64,000 nt of DNA. It comes from CBDCCV01 sp965215025. GTDB taxonomy: Bacteria; Bacteroidota; Rhodothermia; Rhodothermales; Salinibacteraceae. The notes under the pieces are model-generated. The model was not told the origin of the DNA, did no database searches, and saw only the letters and a program-made list of their open reading frames with translations. The translations under genes and the position numbers were made by a program. The DNA is taken from positions 744,001 through 808,000 of the forward strand of contig CBDCCV010000002.1 of assembly GCA_965215025.1 (NCBI GenBank), in the 5' to 3' direction. Positions 8,671-16,728 of this stretch are shown here, piece by piece (the first letter of the stretch is position 1; the number at the start of each line of letters is the position of its first letter).

Positions 8671-9510
8671 ATGGAACACTTTACTCGCAGCAATCCCAAA
8701 CCTTCGAATAAAACGTCTAAAGGCAAACGACGGCATGATGCTAGCCGTCGTGATTTCTTACGCGTTGCAGCTGGTGGTCTTACCGCCGGCGGCGCTCTCT
8801 TAGTTGCCGGCGGATGCGACAGCGGAGGCGGAGGCGGAGGCGGCGAAGGCCCCCCACCAGAGCCCACAACGCTCCAACTGGACTTCAGCAGTCCAGTAGA
8901 CGTGCTCAATTACGCCTACGCGCTCGAACAACTTGAGGCTGCCTTTTATGCTCGTGCTGTCACTGCCATCAATGAAGGCGACCTGGACTTAAACAGTGAT
9001 TTGGAAGTGGCCTACCTCGAAGACTTGGCTGCACACGAAGCCATTCACCGCGACTTCTTAGCCTACGTGATCCCCGAGCAACCCGACGCTGAGGAGGAGG
9101 ACTTGCTGCCTGACCTAAGCGACTTCTTGGATCTTGAAGGCGCAGTCGACTTCGGCAGCCGCGACTCGGTGCTCGCCACTGCGCAGTTGCTCGAGGACAT
9201 AGGCGTTTCTGCATACAATGGCGCGGGCATCTATCTCGCCGGCACTCCTCTATTAACCATTGCTGGCAAGATCGTCTCGGTCGAGGCGCGCCATGCCGCC
9301 GCCCTTCGCTCCATTTATAGCACGTCCTCCACAGCATTCGCCGACCTCGACTTGGAGGTGCAGGGTACTGGGTACGCGTTGACGGATCTCGGCGCAGACT
9401 CCATGTTCTCGCTGGACGCGCTACAGGACCCGACGGATGTGCTCGATGCCGTAGCCGACACGGGGTTACTTGTAAACCTCGACATCGAAGTCATAAACGC
9501 TGATCTCTGA
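8671..9510 (+). CDS. Tat-exported ferritin-like protein (Ferritin_2 type), copy 1
   Basis: A secreted or lipid-anchored four-helix protein of about 279 residues. The Tat motif SRRDFLRVAAGG is followed by a hydrophobic segment ending VAGGCD, so a lipoprotein Cys is possible. A Gly-rich linker comes next. The ferritin-like helices then show VDVLNYAYALEQLEAAFYAR, AAHEAIHRDFLAYV and SVEARHAA; the Glu and His residues at these spots are the usual di-metal ligands. Members of this family include desiccation-related proteins; the actual substrate or metal is unknown. ATG at 8671 is preferred to the GTG at 8668. A related gene follows 98 bp downstream, so the pair may be co-transcribed. Confidence 0.88.
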   Translation: MEHFTRSNPKPSNKTSKGKRRHDASRRDFLRVAAGGLTAGGALLVAGGCDSGGGGGGGEGPPPEPTTLQLDFSSPVDVLNYAYALEQLEAAFYARAVTAINEGDLDLNSDLEVAYLEDLAAHEAIHRDFLAYVIPEQPDAEEEDLLPDLSDFLDLEGAVDFGSRDSVLATAQLLEDIGVSAYNGAGIYLAGTPLLTIAGKIVSVEARHAAALRSIYSTSSTAFADLDLEVQGTGYALTDLGADSMFSLDALQDPTDVLDAVADTGLLVNLDIEVINADL

Positions 9511-9608
9511 AGAACTGGCTTTCAGAGATGGTGATCTGCTTCGCTCGTCTTCCAAAGCGGTTCTCGCATTTTCCGCAGCGATTCCACTGATAAAACCGCA
9601 CCTGAACC

Positions 9609-10532
9609 ATGAGTGGCTCTACTCTTCCTTCGACAGAATCTACCCTTCCTTCGACAGAATCTGCTCGCTCCACCGAGCGTCCAGGTGTCGATGCCAATCC
9701 GCAAGCGCACCAGAGTTCGCGCCGCAAGGCGCTACGAACTCTTGGGAAAATGGGATTGGGCGCTGCCGCGCTCTCGTTCGCCACCTTCGGTCCGCGCGTG
9801 CGAAAAACGTTTGCACAGGAGGGTCCCGCCCCCCTCGAAATCCTCAACTTTGCCCTCACCCTCGAGTACCTCGAGGCGGCCTACTACAGCGAAGGTCTTG
9901 CCACCGAAGGCCTCATTCCCGAAGAGGCGCGTGACACTTTCAGCCTTATAGCAGAGCATGAAGACGAACACGTCGCCGTGCTCGTCACCGCGATCGAAGC
10001 TGCTGGGGGCACCCCCGTGGGTCCCTACGGCTTTGACGACTTCGATTTCAGCGCCGGCGGGTCCTTTCCTAATGTGTTCGCCGAACCAGAGGAGGAAGAA
10101 ACGAACAGATACGCCATTTATCTGGCGCTCTCACAGGTGTTCGAAGATACCGGGGTGCGCGCTTACAAGGGCCAAGCCGCAAACATTCCCGGTGACCTGA
10201 CAGCAGCCGGTCTCAACGTGCTCTCAACTGCTCTTCAAATTCATTCCATCGAAGCACGCCATGCTGCCGAGGTACGCCGCCTGCGTGCCATGCTGGGAGC
10301 GGATGTGCAGCCATGGATCGAATTCAACGATCCCGGCGGCGCGTCCGACATCGAAAACTTCAACAACAAGGTGCAGGCGGCCTACGCAGGCGAAGATAAC
10401 GCCATCCAATCTGGTTTCAACCCCGAGTTCGAGTACTCAACCTCGCATCTCACCGAAGCTTTCGACGAGCCGTTGACGATGGAGGAAGTAAACGCTATCG
10501 CGGGGCTATTCACTGACTTCGACGGCAATTGA
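9609..10532 (+). CDS. Tat-exported ferritin-like protein (Ferritin_2 type), copy 2
   Basis: A 307-residue relative of the preceding gene. It starts with a repeated LPSTEST segment (a 21-bp tandem duplication at 9624-9662), then a Tat-like signal SRRKALRTLGKMGLGAAALS. The ferritin-like domain carries EILNFALTLEYLEAAYYSEG, IAEHEDEHVAVL and SIEARHAAEVR, which keep the Glu/His ligand pattern. There is no lipobox, so the mature protein is probably periplasmic. The two neighbours diverge strongly in sequence but share architecture, which suggests an old tandem duplication or a hetero-oligomer. A SorC-type regulator gene follows 47 bp downstream. Confidence 0.88.
   Translation: MSGSTLPSTESTLPSTESARSTERPGVDANPQAHQSSRRKALRTLGKMGLGAAALSFATFGPRVRKTFAQEGPAPLEILNFALTLEYLEAAYYSEGLATEGLIPEEARDTFSLIAEHEDEHVAVLVTAIEAAGGTPVGPYGFDDFDFSAGGSFPNVFAEPEEEETNRYAIYLALSQVFEDTGVRAYKGQAANIPGDLTAAGLNVLSTALQIHSIEARHAAEVRRLRAMLGADVQPWIEFNDPGGASDIENFNNKVQAAYAGEDNAIQSGFNPEFEYSTSHLTEAFDEPLTMEEVNAIAGLFTDFDGN
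9624..9662 (+). repeat. In-frame 21-bp-period tandem duplication in the second ferritin-like gene
   Basis: The 18-bp string at 9624-9641 recurs exactly at 9645-9662. The period of 21 keeps the frame and duplicates seven residues ahead of the Tat signal. Confidence 0.85.
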
Positions 10533-10579
10533 GCCTGGCTTTGAGTCACGCATCAAAAGTGAGCAACCAATCGCCCTGA

Positions 10580-11596
10580 ATGATCGCGGAGATTCTGTCG
10601 CAAGAAATAGTTATGCTCACTAAAACACAAACAGCCGACCAGCGCCTAATGAGCAAAGTCGGCACTCTGTACTACGAGCACGGGCATAGGCAACGCGAAA
10701 TTGCTGAGCGTCTGCATCTTTCACGCTCCAAAGTCTCTCGCCTCCTTCGTAACGCACGTGAACAAGGAATCGTCCAGATTTCAGTAGTCGCATCGGAGGA
10801 GGGCTATGTTGAGATGGAAACGACGCTTGAAGAGCAGTACGACTTGGACGAAGCACTCGTCGTGAATGCCAATCCCGGTTCGATGACCACCGATGGCCCA
10901 GACACCACCGATGCTGCTTTTCTGAAACAGCGGATCGGACGAGGGGCGGCCCGTTACCTCCTTCGCAGCACCGAGGAAGGCGCCGTTCTCGGCATCACTT
11001 GGGGTACGACGCTACAAGCGATGGTGGAGGCAATGCACAGAGCTCCGGTGGAGGGTGCGCGCGTCGTGCAGACGTTAGGCGGGGTCGGTCCACCGGAAGC
11101 TGAAGCCCACGCCGCAGATCTTTCACGCCAGTTGGCACGTCTCTTAGAAGCGCGGTTGACCCCACTGCCGGCTCCGGGCATCGTTGGAAGCCGGAAAGCT
11201 CGCGAGGTGATGCTCTCCAATCACCACGTCCAAGCGGCCTTCGAACAATTCCCACAGATTACGACTGCCTACGTGGGCATTGGCGCGCTCTCGACCAACC
11301 CCATCTTCTCGGACGATCCGGCGGTACCGCCCGGCGCCCGCGAGGAGCTTCAACGGGCCGGGGCCGTCGGTGACATTGCCATGCGCTTCTTTGACAGCGA
11401 GGGCCGCGCGATAGAAGCGCCTTTCGAAAATGGACTCGTGGGTATCACGCTGGAGCAGCTCGGCGAAGTGGAGCGCGTCGTGGGAGTGGCCGGCGGAATG
11501 CAGAAGACGGAGGCCCTTCGCGGCGCCCTGCGGGGACGGCTCATTGACGTGCTCGTCACCGACCAGGTTACTGCTGATCAGCTCGTTGAGGCGTAG
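10580..11596 (+). CDS. SorC/DeoR-type sugar-binding transcriptional regulator
   Basis: A 338-residue regulator. The N-terminal HTH (about residues 25-65: LYYEHGHRQREIAERL, HLSRSKVSRLLRNAREQGIV) is joined to a SorC effector domain related to sugar-phosphate isomerases (GAVLGITWGTTLQAMVEAM; VQTLGGVG; TAYVGIGAL; ERVVGVAGGMQKTEALRGAL). Such proteins bind a phosphorylated sugar and control a nearby operon. Here no sugar operon adjoins in the same direction; the ferritin-like pair immediately upstream is the only obvious target. Met12 (10613) is an alternative start. The family call is firm, the regulon unknown. Confidence 0.9.
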   Translation: MIAEILSQEIVMLTKTQTADQRLMSKVGTLYYEHGHRQREIAERLHLSRSKVSRLLRNAREQGIVQISVVASEEGYVEMETTLEEQYDLDEALVVNANPGSMTTDGPDTTDAAFLKQRIGRGAARYLLRSTEEGAVLGITWGTTLQAMVEAMHRAPVEGARVVQTLGGVGPPEAEAHAADLSRQLARLLEARLTPLPAPGIVGSRKAREVMLSNHHVQAAFEQFPQITTAYVGIGALSTNPIFSDDPAVPPGAREELQRAGAVGDIAMRFFDSEGRAIEAPFENGLVGITLEQLGEVERVVGVAGGMQKTEALRGALRGRLIDVLVTDQVTADQLVEA

Positions 11597-12154
11597 TAAT
11601 CCCGAACCGATGAATCCCTCAGGCCGAGCCTGCCGCCGCCGTGTCCCAAGCCGAAGCGTCAACGCCCCGTCCAAGGCTCTCCCCGAGCGTGGCACCTCGT
11701 CCGAACACGGGACCCCTCCAGAGCAGCGGCGAATGGAAGCCGCGCGGCGGGCGGAGGCGGCCCTCCTTGCTTGAGGCCGCCGAGCGCGACCTCGTCGACA
11801 CGCGCTACTGCGCCATCGAGGAGGAGGGGCCGACCAACCCTTTTGATCGAAATTGCTGGATTACGTCTGTATGGGGCGTATGGCGCCGCGAGGGCACGGC
11901 TTTCCCCGCAAGGGAATGACCTGAAGGCGCTGGCCTCAATCCGACCCTTTCGCCTCGAGCGGAAACGCATCCGCGGCGGAAGTGGGGCAGCGATCTGACA
12001 CGGCGCGGCACGCCCCCCCCCCCCCCCCCCCCCGCGAAGGCGCCCGCGCCGCCTGCGCGCAAGCCGGCGCCATCCCACTCTGCAGAAGTCGTTCGTTAAA
12101 AAAGTTTCCCTTCTATTCATGCTCAAGGTGACTCAAAGCGCAAGACTTTTTTGC
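11597..12154. other. Gene-free stretch with a 21-C homopolymer
   Basis: The 558 bp between two convergent genes contain no reading frame with recognisable sequence. The main feature is a homopolymer of 21 C at 12013-12033. An AT-rich stretch at 12095-12150 next to the end of the phosphatase gene may hold its terminator, but I could not define a good stem. Confidence 0.5.
12013..12033. repeat. 21-bp poly-C tract
   Basis: An uninterrupted run of 21 cytosines lies in a non-coding region between convergent genes. Such a run is prone to slippage in vivo and to length error in sequencing. No gene start lies close enough for clear phase variation. Confidence 0.9.
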
Positions 12155-14815
12155 TCAAAGTGCAATGTCCAACGTCTTTTCTGCGCCGACACCATCCTTC
12201 ACACCTTCAATCACTTCCTGCCAATCCTCTCCGTCGCCCACTCGCACGGTGTATGACCCATCTGCGCGGAAAACCTTTGGCCGGAAGGACTGGCCCTGGA
12301 TGCGCGCCGTATAGAGCACCTCATTCTGCTCTTCGTCAACGACCTGCACCACCGGATCGGTGGCCCCGCTTATCTTTAGCGTCGGCAGATACGCCTTTGC
12401 CTCGCGCCCGTCGTTCTCCTCTGCGCGCACCGTCTGCGGCCATCCGGGGAACTGGCCAGCATCGCCCTGACGCGGGTCGCTCAGGATGGGCCACGCCTCC
12501 ATCGTGATCTCACGCGCCGGCTTACGAAAGCGCACGATGCCGTACCCGGCGGACTTGTCCGACTGGCTCGGAAGCGGCGGTTCCAGGCGGAAGTCGTACG
12601 CCGGGTTGGCGACGGCATGCACGGTCATCTTGTTACCGAGGCCGTCGGTGTAGTGCCCAGCGAGCGTGGATCGGCCATCCAACGGTTCGAAGCGCTTGCG
12701 CTCCTCCGGGGGCATCCGGCTCGGCCAGAAACCGCGCGGGTAGCTGACGGAGATCGCCGGTACGCAGAAGTTGTACCCCGCGTCGTCGAATGCCTCCACC
12801 CCGTAGCGGAGCACCATCGGCAGATGCTGGTCGCCGCCGAGGTGAAAAGCGCGCCCTTTTCTCATCTGCCGGATGGCCTGGTCGCGCCCGCTCTGCGGCC
12901 AGCCGTTGGTGTCGAGGTCGGCCACCAGGTACATGAACGTCGTGGAGGGCCATCCGCCGCTACCGTGGTGCGTCGGGAGCTGGGCGAAGCACGTCTGCGA
13001 AATGACCGCTTTCATGTCGGCCCCGCGCCAGTCAGCCGTCCATTCGTCCAGGAAGCGAAGCTGCCGCGCCCCCAGCAGCTCGGCGGCGGGCACGTCCAGT
13101 TCCGACGGGTCGTAGCCTGGGTCTTCGATGTGGTCGGGGCGGCCCGGATGGGCCGGCACGAGGCCGTCGGGACCACTCTTCCACTTGCGGTCCTCCAGAA
13201 TGGCGAAGCTGACGCGCCCGTAAACCAAGTCCGCGTAATAGACGCCGATGCCATTCTTGATCGGAGCGGGATCGAACGGATCGGGCAGGTGCGACGTCTG
13301 CATGCGCTGCACAGCGTTGACCCATTCGGGCGGCATCAGGTAGCCGCCGTTGTTGTGCAACTCGTAGCGGTCTACCAGCAAGCCGCCCTCGCCCCACAGG
13401 TTGCCCTGGTACACGTCGTGGTCGTCGGGAATGGTGACAGTGGGCCGGTCGCGCATCAGATCGCCGAAGGCCCAGCCGTGCAGCACCCACTTGCGCAGCA
13501 CGTCGAGTGTGGCGCGCTCCAGTTCCTCCCGGTTGCGCTGCACGCCGTAGCCGCCGGCGCCCTCGTAGTACTGGTCGCCGGTGAAGGCCAGGAGGTCCGG
13601 GTCGTGGTGCTGCACGCCGCGAACGACCTCGGCATGGGGGAAAGTCAGGGTGTACCGGCAGGAAAGCCCGACGACGACGAGGTCGTCCTTCTCGACGGGA
13701 TCGCGGCGCACGGTGCCTTCGTAGTGGTGCGTCTGCGTTCCGCCGTGGCCCTGGTAGCGGTACGCCAGCCGGTAGGGCACGTCCTGCGCGTCGTCCCAAC
13801 CTTCAACGCGAAACGTGGCGGTGCGCGCAAGGCCATGCACCGGCGCCTCGGCGACGGTCGTCCACGCGCCGCCGCGCCGGACTTGAAGCCGCGCGGCCTC
13901 ATCGTCCCCCGCGCCGACGGGCGAAAGCTGCGCCGTCATCTTCATCGTGCTGCGGCTGAGGGTGTGCTGCGCGAAGAAGATGGGGCCGAAGGCGCGTTCC
14001 GGGTGCGCTTCCACTTTGTCGCCGCCGAGCTGCCAGCCTTCGAACCAGAGGCGCGGCACGCCCCACGCGCCCGGCGCATCGCCGTCTTCTTCAAAGCCGG
14101 CCAGAAGCGCCACGCCGCCGGCCAGCGCTCCAGGATCAAGGCCGCTTCGGCGCATCTGGCCCAACCGCTGCCCGTTCGCTGGATGGCGCAGGTCCAGAAC
14201 GAGCGTATACGATTCATCACCAGATTGGGCTGCCGACTCGGCCGCCACTTCCAGCACAGCCCCTTCACGCGGCAGAGCCGACGGCTCGCCCGTCTCGTCG
14301 CCTATGAAGAGCCGGCCTTCGCTCGTCAGACCCACCGGCATCCCCTCGCCATAGACGGCGTCGCTTCGGTACTCGTCCTCCGGCCCCTGCACGCCTATGA
14401 GAAACCCGGCGCGCCCTGTGCCGGGCCGGTCGTAGAACCCGAGATGTGCCCGCATGGCGAACGCGCCGCCGCGAGCAGCGAGGCGGTGCGTCAGGAGGTG
14501 CACGTTGCGGTTCGCGCCGGCCCCGATCATCTCCACGCGTCCGCTCTTTGCAAGGCGCCAGTCCTGCAGCGGGTTCGCCCAGTAGTGCGTCCCCAGCCAC
14601 GGACGCTCCACCCCGCGGGGCCATCGGCTCTCGAAGGCCGGCTGCGTCGCGCCCTCGCTTGCCGCGCCCGCTTGTGTTCCCGCATAGCCAGCCGCTGCCG
14701 AGCCGCCGAGGGCTGCCCCCAGCAGACCTGCCGTCGTACGCTTCAAGAAGCCGCGCCGGTCGCTGTGGCCTTCGCCGCTCTGGCTGATAGAATCCTCTGT
14801 ATAATCGTCACTCAT
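12155..14815 (-). CDS. PhoD-like alkaline phosphatase D family protein, Tat-exported
   Basis: An 886-residue metallophosphatase-fold protein. The Tat signal (RRGFLKRTTAGLLGAALG, twin Arg at 20-21) fits PhoD enzymes, which are exported folded. An N-terminal beta-rich region (to about residue 370) is longer than in Bacillus PhoD. The PhoD catalytic region follows: GLSCRYT, DLLAFTGDQYYEG, TIPDDHDVYQGNLWG and FHLGGDQHLPMVLRYG provide the Asp, Asn/His and His ligands expected for the Fe/Ca site. The substrate may be a phosphodiester or another phosphate ester. A truncated sulfatase lies 24 bp upstream in the same direction, so the gene was probably part of a polysaccharide or ester-scavenging operon broken at 15345. 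Confidence 0.85.
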   Translation of the reverse strand: MSDDYTEDSISQSGEGHSDRRGFLKRTTAGLLGAALGGSAAAGYAGTQAGAASEGATQPAFESRWPRGVERPWLGTHYWANPLQDWRLAKSGRVEMIGAGANRNVHLLTHRLAARGGAFAMRAHLGFYDRPGTGRAGFLIGVQGPEDEYRSDAVYGEGMPVGLTSEGRLFIGDETGEPSALPREGAVLEVAAESAAQSGDESYTLVLDLRHPANGQRLGQMRRSGLDPGALAGGVALLAGFEEDGDAPGAWGVPRLWFEGWQLGGDKVEAHPERAFGPIFFAQHTLSRSTMKMTAQLSPVGAGDDEAARLQVRRGGAWTTVAEAPVHGLARTATFRVEGWDDAQDVPYRLAYRYQGHGGTQTHHYEGTVRRDPVEKDDLVVVGLSCRYTLTFPHAEVVRGVQHHDPDLLAFTGDQYYEGAGGYGVQRNREELERATLDVLRKWVLHGWAFGDLMRDRPTVTIPDDHDVYQGNLWGEGGLLVDRYELHNNGGYLMPPEWVNAVQRMQTSHLPDPFDPAPIKNGIGVYYADLVYGRVSFAILEDRKWKSGPDGLVPAHPGRPDHIEDPGYDPSELDVPAAELLGARQLRFLDEWTADWRGADMKAVISQTCFAQLPTHHGSGGWPSTTFMYLVADLDTNGWPQSGRDQAIRQMRKGRAFHLGGDQHLPMVLRYGVEAFDDAGYNFCVPAISVSYPRGFWPSRMPPEERKRFEPLDGRSTLAGHYTDGLGNKMTVHAVANPAYDFRLEPPLPSQSDKSAGYGIVRFRKPAREITMEAWPILSDPRQGDAGQFPGWPQTVRAEENDGREAKAYLPTLKISGATDPVVQVVDEEQNEVLYTARIQGQSFRPKVFRADGSYTVRVGDGEDWQEVIEGVKDGVGAEKTLDIAL

Positions 14816-14839
14816 GGCGTTTTACTTGAGCACGTATGG

Positions 14840-15345
14840 CTATTCGGTCTTACGGGAGGGCTGCTCGGGCTTATGGGTCTGTCGGTCCCGGCGGTGGTTT
14901 TCCCAGTAGTCGCCCTCGCCCCAGCGGGACGGAGCAAGAGTGTCTTCCCAAATCTGCAGCTCGTTCTCGAGGTCTTCGGCGACCTCGGAGTGGAGCAGCA
15001 CGACGTTGCGCGTTTCGCCAGGGTCTTCATCGAGGTTGTAGAGCACGTTGTCACGGCCCTCGATGGTGATGTACTTCCACGGGCCTTTACGGACGGCGGC
15101 GACGTAGCCGCGCTTCCAGTAGAGCGTTTCGTGGGGCTTGCCGGTGTTTTCGCCGGACAGGTACGGCAAGAGGTTGACCCCGTCCAGCTTCTTGTCGAAG
15201 GGATATTCCAAGCCGGCGGCGGCGAGGGTTGTGGGGAGGATGTCCAGCGTGCTGACAGGCTTGTCGTAGGTCGTGCCGGCCTCGAGCACGCCAGGGAGGG
15301 ACATGATCATCGGCACGCGGATGCCGCCTTGGGGTTGCGGTAGCT
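14840..15345 (-). pseudogene. Sulfatase lacking its N-terminal two thirds
   Basis: In frame from about 15345 the sequence gives QGGIRVPMIMSLPG, the well-known sulfatase segment, then the C-terminal domain (STLDILPTTLAAAG; YLSGE; AVRKGPWKYI; LYNLDEDPGETRN). Just upstream the frame meets TAA, and the catalytic half with metal ligands and the Cys box is missing. The protein could start only at GTG 15316 and would be about 158 residues, without an active site. The break coincides with the left edge of the accessory island, so insertion or deletion at this point probably removed the 5' part. The missing half was not found elsewhere in the window. Confidence 0.88.
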
Positions 15346-15418
15346 TTTAGACAAGATCCGACGTTAACTAAAGTGTAAGCAAGGCCGCTGAGAGAGACAA
15401 ACCGAGCGCGTAAAATCC

Positions 15419-15466
15419 TTGTCTCAAATGAACCTATATGTTATAATCAACGTACGTGTTATAGGT
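15419..15466 (+). promoter_or_regulatory. Sigma70-like promoter with overlapping palindromic operator
   Basis: TTGTCT (15419-15424) and TATAAT (15442-15447) are 17 bp apart, a near-consensus sigma70 promoter. The -10 lies within an inverted repeat: ACCTATA (15432-15438) and TATAGGT (15460-15466). A protein bound there would cover the -10 box, as expected for autoregulation by the HTH protein encoded at 16160. The region is AT-rich, unlike its surroundings. The first gene of the module starts about 70 bp downstream at 15521. Confidence 0.5.
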
Positions 15467-15520
15467 AGTCCCTCCTTCGAGCGGCTACTTTAAAAGTCCC
15501 GGAGTCGTGCCCCCTACCTC

Positions 15521-16095
15521 ATGATCCCAGACTCCGACGAGCGCAGGCTGCTTCCGCCCGGCGACCATGAGGCCACGTTCGAGGAGCTTCGCCGCTCGGT
15601 CCTGGTCGAAGGGCCGCCGGGCCAAGGCGGTTCAGACTGGGACGTCGCCTGGCGCCGTCATCTCACCGAGCAGGCCGAGACGCTCTGCGGCCAGCTCTGG
15701 CAGGCCGGCATTACGGAGGTCTACCCCCGGGCGGCTCCTTCGTCGAAGACAAACCCCACCCGAACGATATCGATGGGTACTTCGTCTGCGAATTCCAGGA
15801 CTTCGTCACGCGGCGGCTCGAGCGTAGGCTCAATAGCCTCGATCCACACGGCATCTGGACGTGGGACCCGACCGCGCGGCGGCCGTATCGCGGGTACACC
15901 AAGCTCCAACTTCCGATGTGGCACGTCTACCGCGTGGAGCTGTACCCGCACCACGGCGATGGCCCGCGTACCGGCATCCGCTCCCCGGACGGCTACGAGC
16001 GGCTCTTCCCGGCGGCCTTTCGGCACCGGCGCGATACGGACGAGCCGAAGGGCATCGTCAAGGTCATGCCGCCCGTAGAGAGTGACAGTTCCTGA
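15521..16095 (+). pseudogene. Nucleotidyltransferase-fold protein (DUF6932-like), frameshifted
   Basis: The first 68 residues (MIPDSDERRLLPPGDHEATF; WDVAWRRHLTEQAETLCGQL; TEVY) read in one frame. From about 15730 another frame continues GGSFVEDKPHPNDIDGYFV, the G-G-S-F and D-I-D signature of a minimal nucleotidyltransferase fold, and runs to TGA at 16093-16095. The change occurs at a C5G3 run (15724-15731) and needs a one-base deletion or two-base insertion to explain. The restored protein is about 190 residues. Together with the downstream HTH gene it looks like a two-gene toxin-antitoxin-like module. No activity is known to me. The defect may be a real mutation or a homopolymer sequencing error. 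Confidence 0.65.
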
Positions 16096-16159
16096 AAGCA
16101 GCCTGCAAGCGCATCGCAAAAAAAGAAAAGCCCAACTGCAACAGCCCAGAGGTGACGTT

Positions 16160-16621
16160 ATGATCCGCACCGATGCCGAGTACCGCCGCGCGCTGGAGAA
16201 AATCGAAGAGGACGCCCGCTACCTCAAAGCGCAGCGCGCGCAGCTCGAAGAGATGGACCTCACGGGCGAAGAGGTCGAGTACGCCCTGCAGCCGGCGCAC
16301 TCGTTCACCGCGCAGCTCAAGGAAGAGGTTCAGGCCTACGAGCGGATGCGCCGCGGCGACCTCGGCTCCTTGCACGACCTGACGCACATCGGGCGCTGGC
16401 TCGTGGGCGCGCGCATCGCGCAGGGCCTGACGCAGCAGGAGCTGGCCGAGCGCCTGGGCGTCTCGGCCGCGCAGGTCTCCCGCGACGAGCGAAACGACTA
16501 CCACGGCATCACCACCGAGCGCGCGCAACGCATCCTCGAAGCGCTCGGCGTCAGGTTCCGGGCGGAGGCGGCCAACCCCGTCCTTGCGGGTGAGAACCCG
16601 CCGCCCTTCGAGTACGCGTAA
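16160..16621 (+). CDS. XRE-type helix-turn-helix protein (likely antitoxin/repressor)
   Basis: A 153-residue protein. The N-terminal half is helical and charged (about 1-75, possible coiled coil). The C-terminal half has an XRE HTH (about 90-140: GRWLVGARIAQGLTQQELAE, RLGVSAAQVSRDE, ITTERAQRILEALGV). ATG 16160 is chosen because AGAGGTG precedes it; an in-frame GTG at 16082 would overlap the end of the nucleotidyltransferase-like gene. The HTH protein probably binds the palindrome over the promoter upstream of the pair. The layout resembles toxin-antitoxin operons in which the second gene is the antitoxin. Confidence 0.8.
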   Translation: MIRTDAEYRRALEKIEEDARYLKAQRAQLEEMDLTGEEVEYALQPAHSFTAQLKEEVQAYERMRRGDLGSLHDLTHIGRWLVGARIAQGLTQQELAERLGVSAAQVSRDERNDYHGITTERAQRILEALGVRFRAEAANPVLAGENPPPFEYA

Positions 16622-16728
16622 TCTTGCGGGACCTTCCTGCGCTCCGTTTGCTCCGGCCGAGGGCGTCCCCGTGACGGTTTCCGGCCTCAATCACTCTCGC
16701 CACCCTCGTAGAAGAACTCTTCCACCAC

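Noticed and set aside
8820..8850. Gly-codon GGAGGC repeats as a regulatory microsatellite
   Set aside because: They encode a Gly-rich linker after the lipoprotein or Tat signal of the ferritin-like protein and need no other explanation.
12617..15343. A 908-codon open frame on the plus strand opposite the PhoD-like gene
   Set aside because: It is antisense to a gene with clear catalytic motifs, has no recognisable domain, and arises from third-position GC bias.
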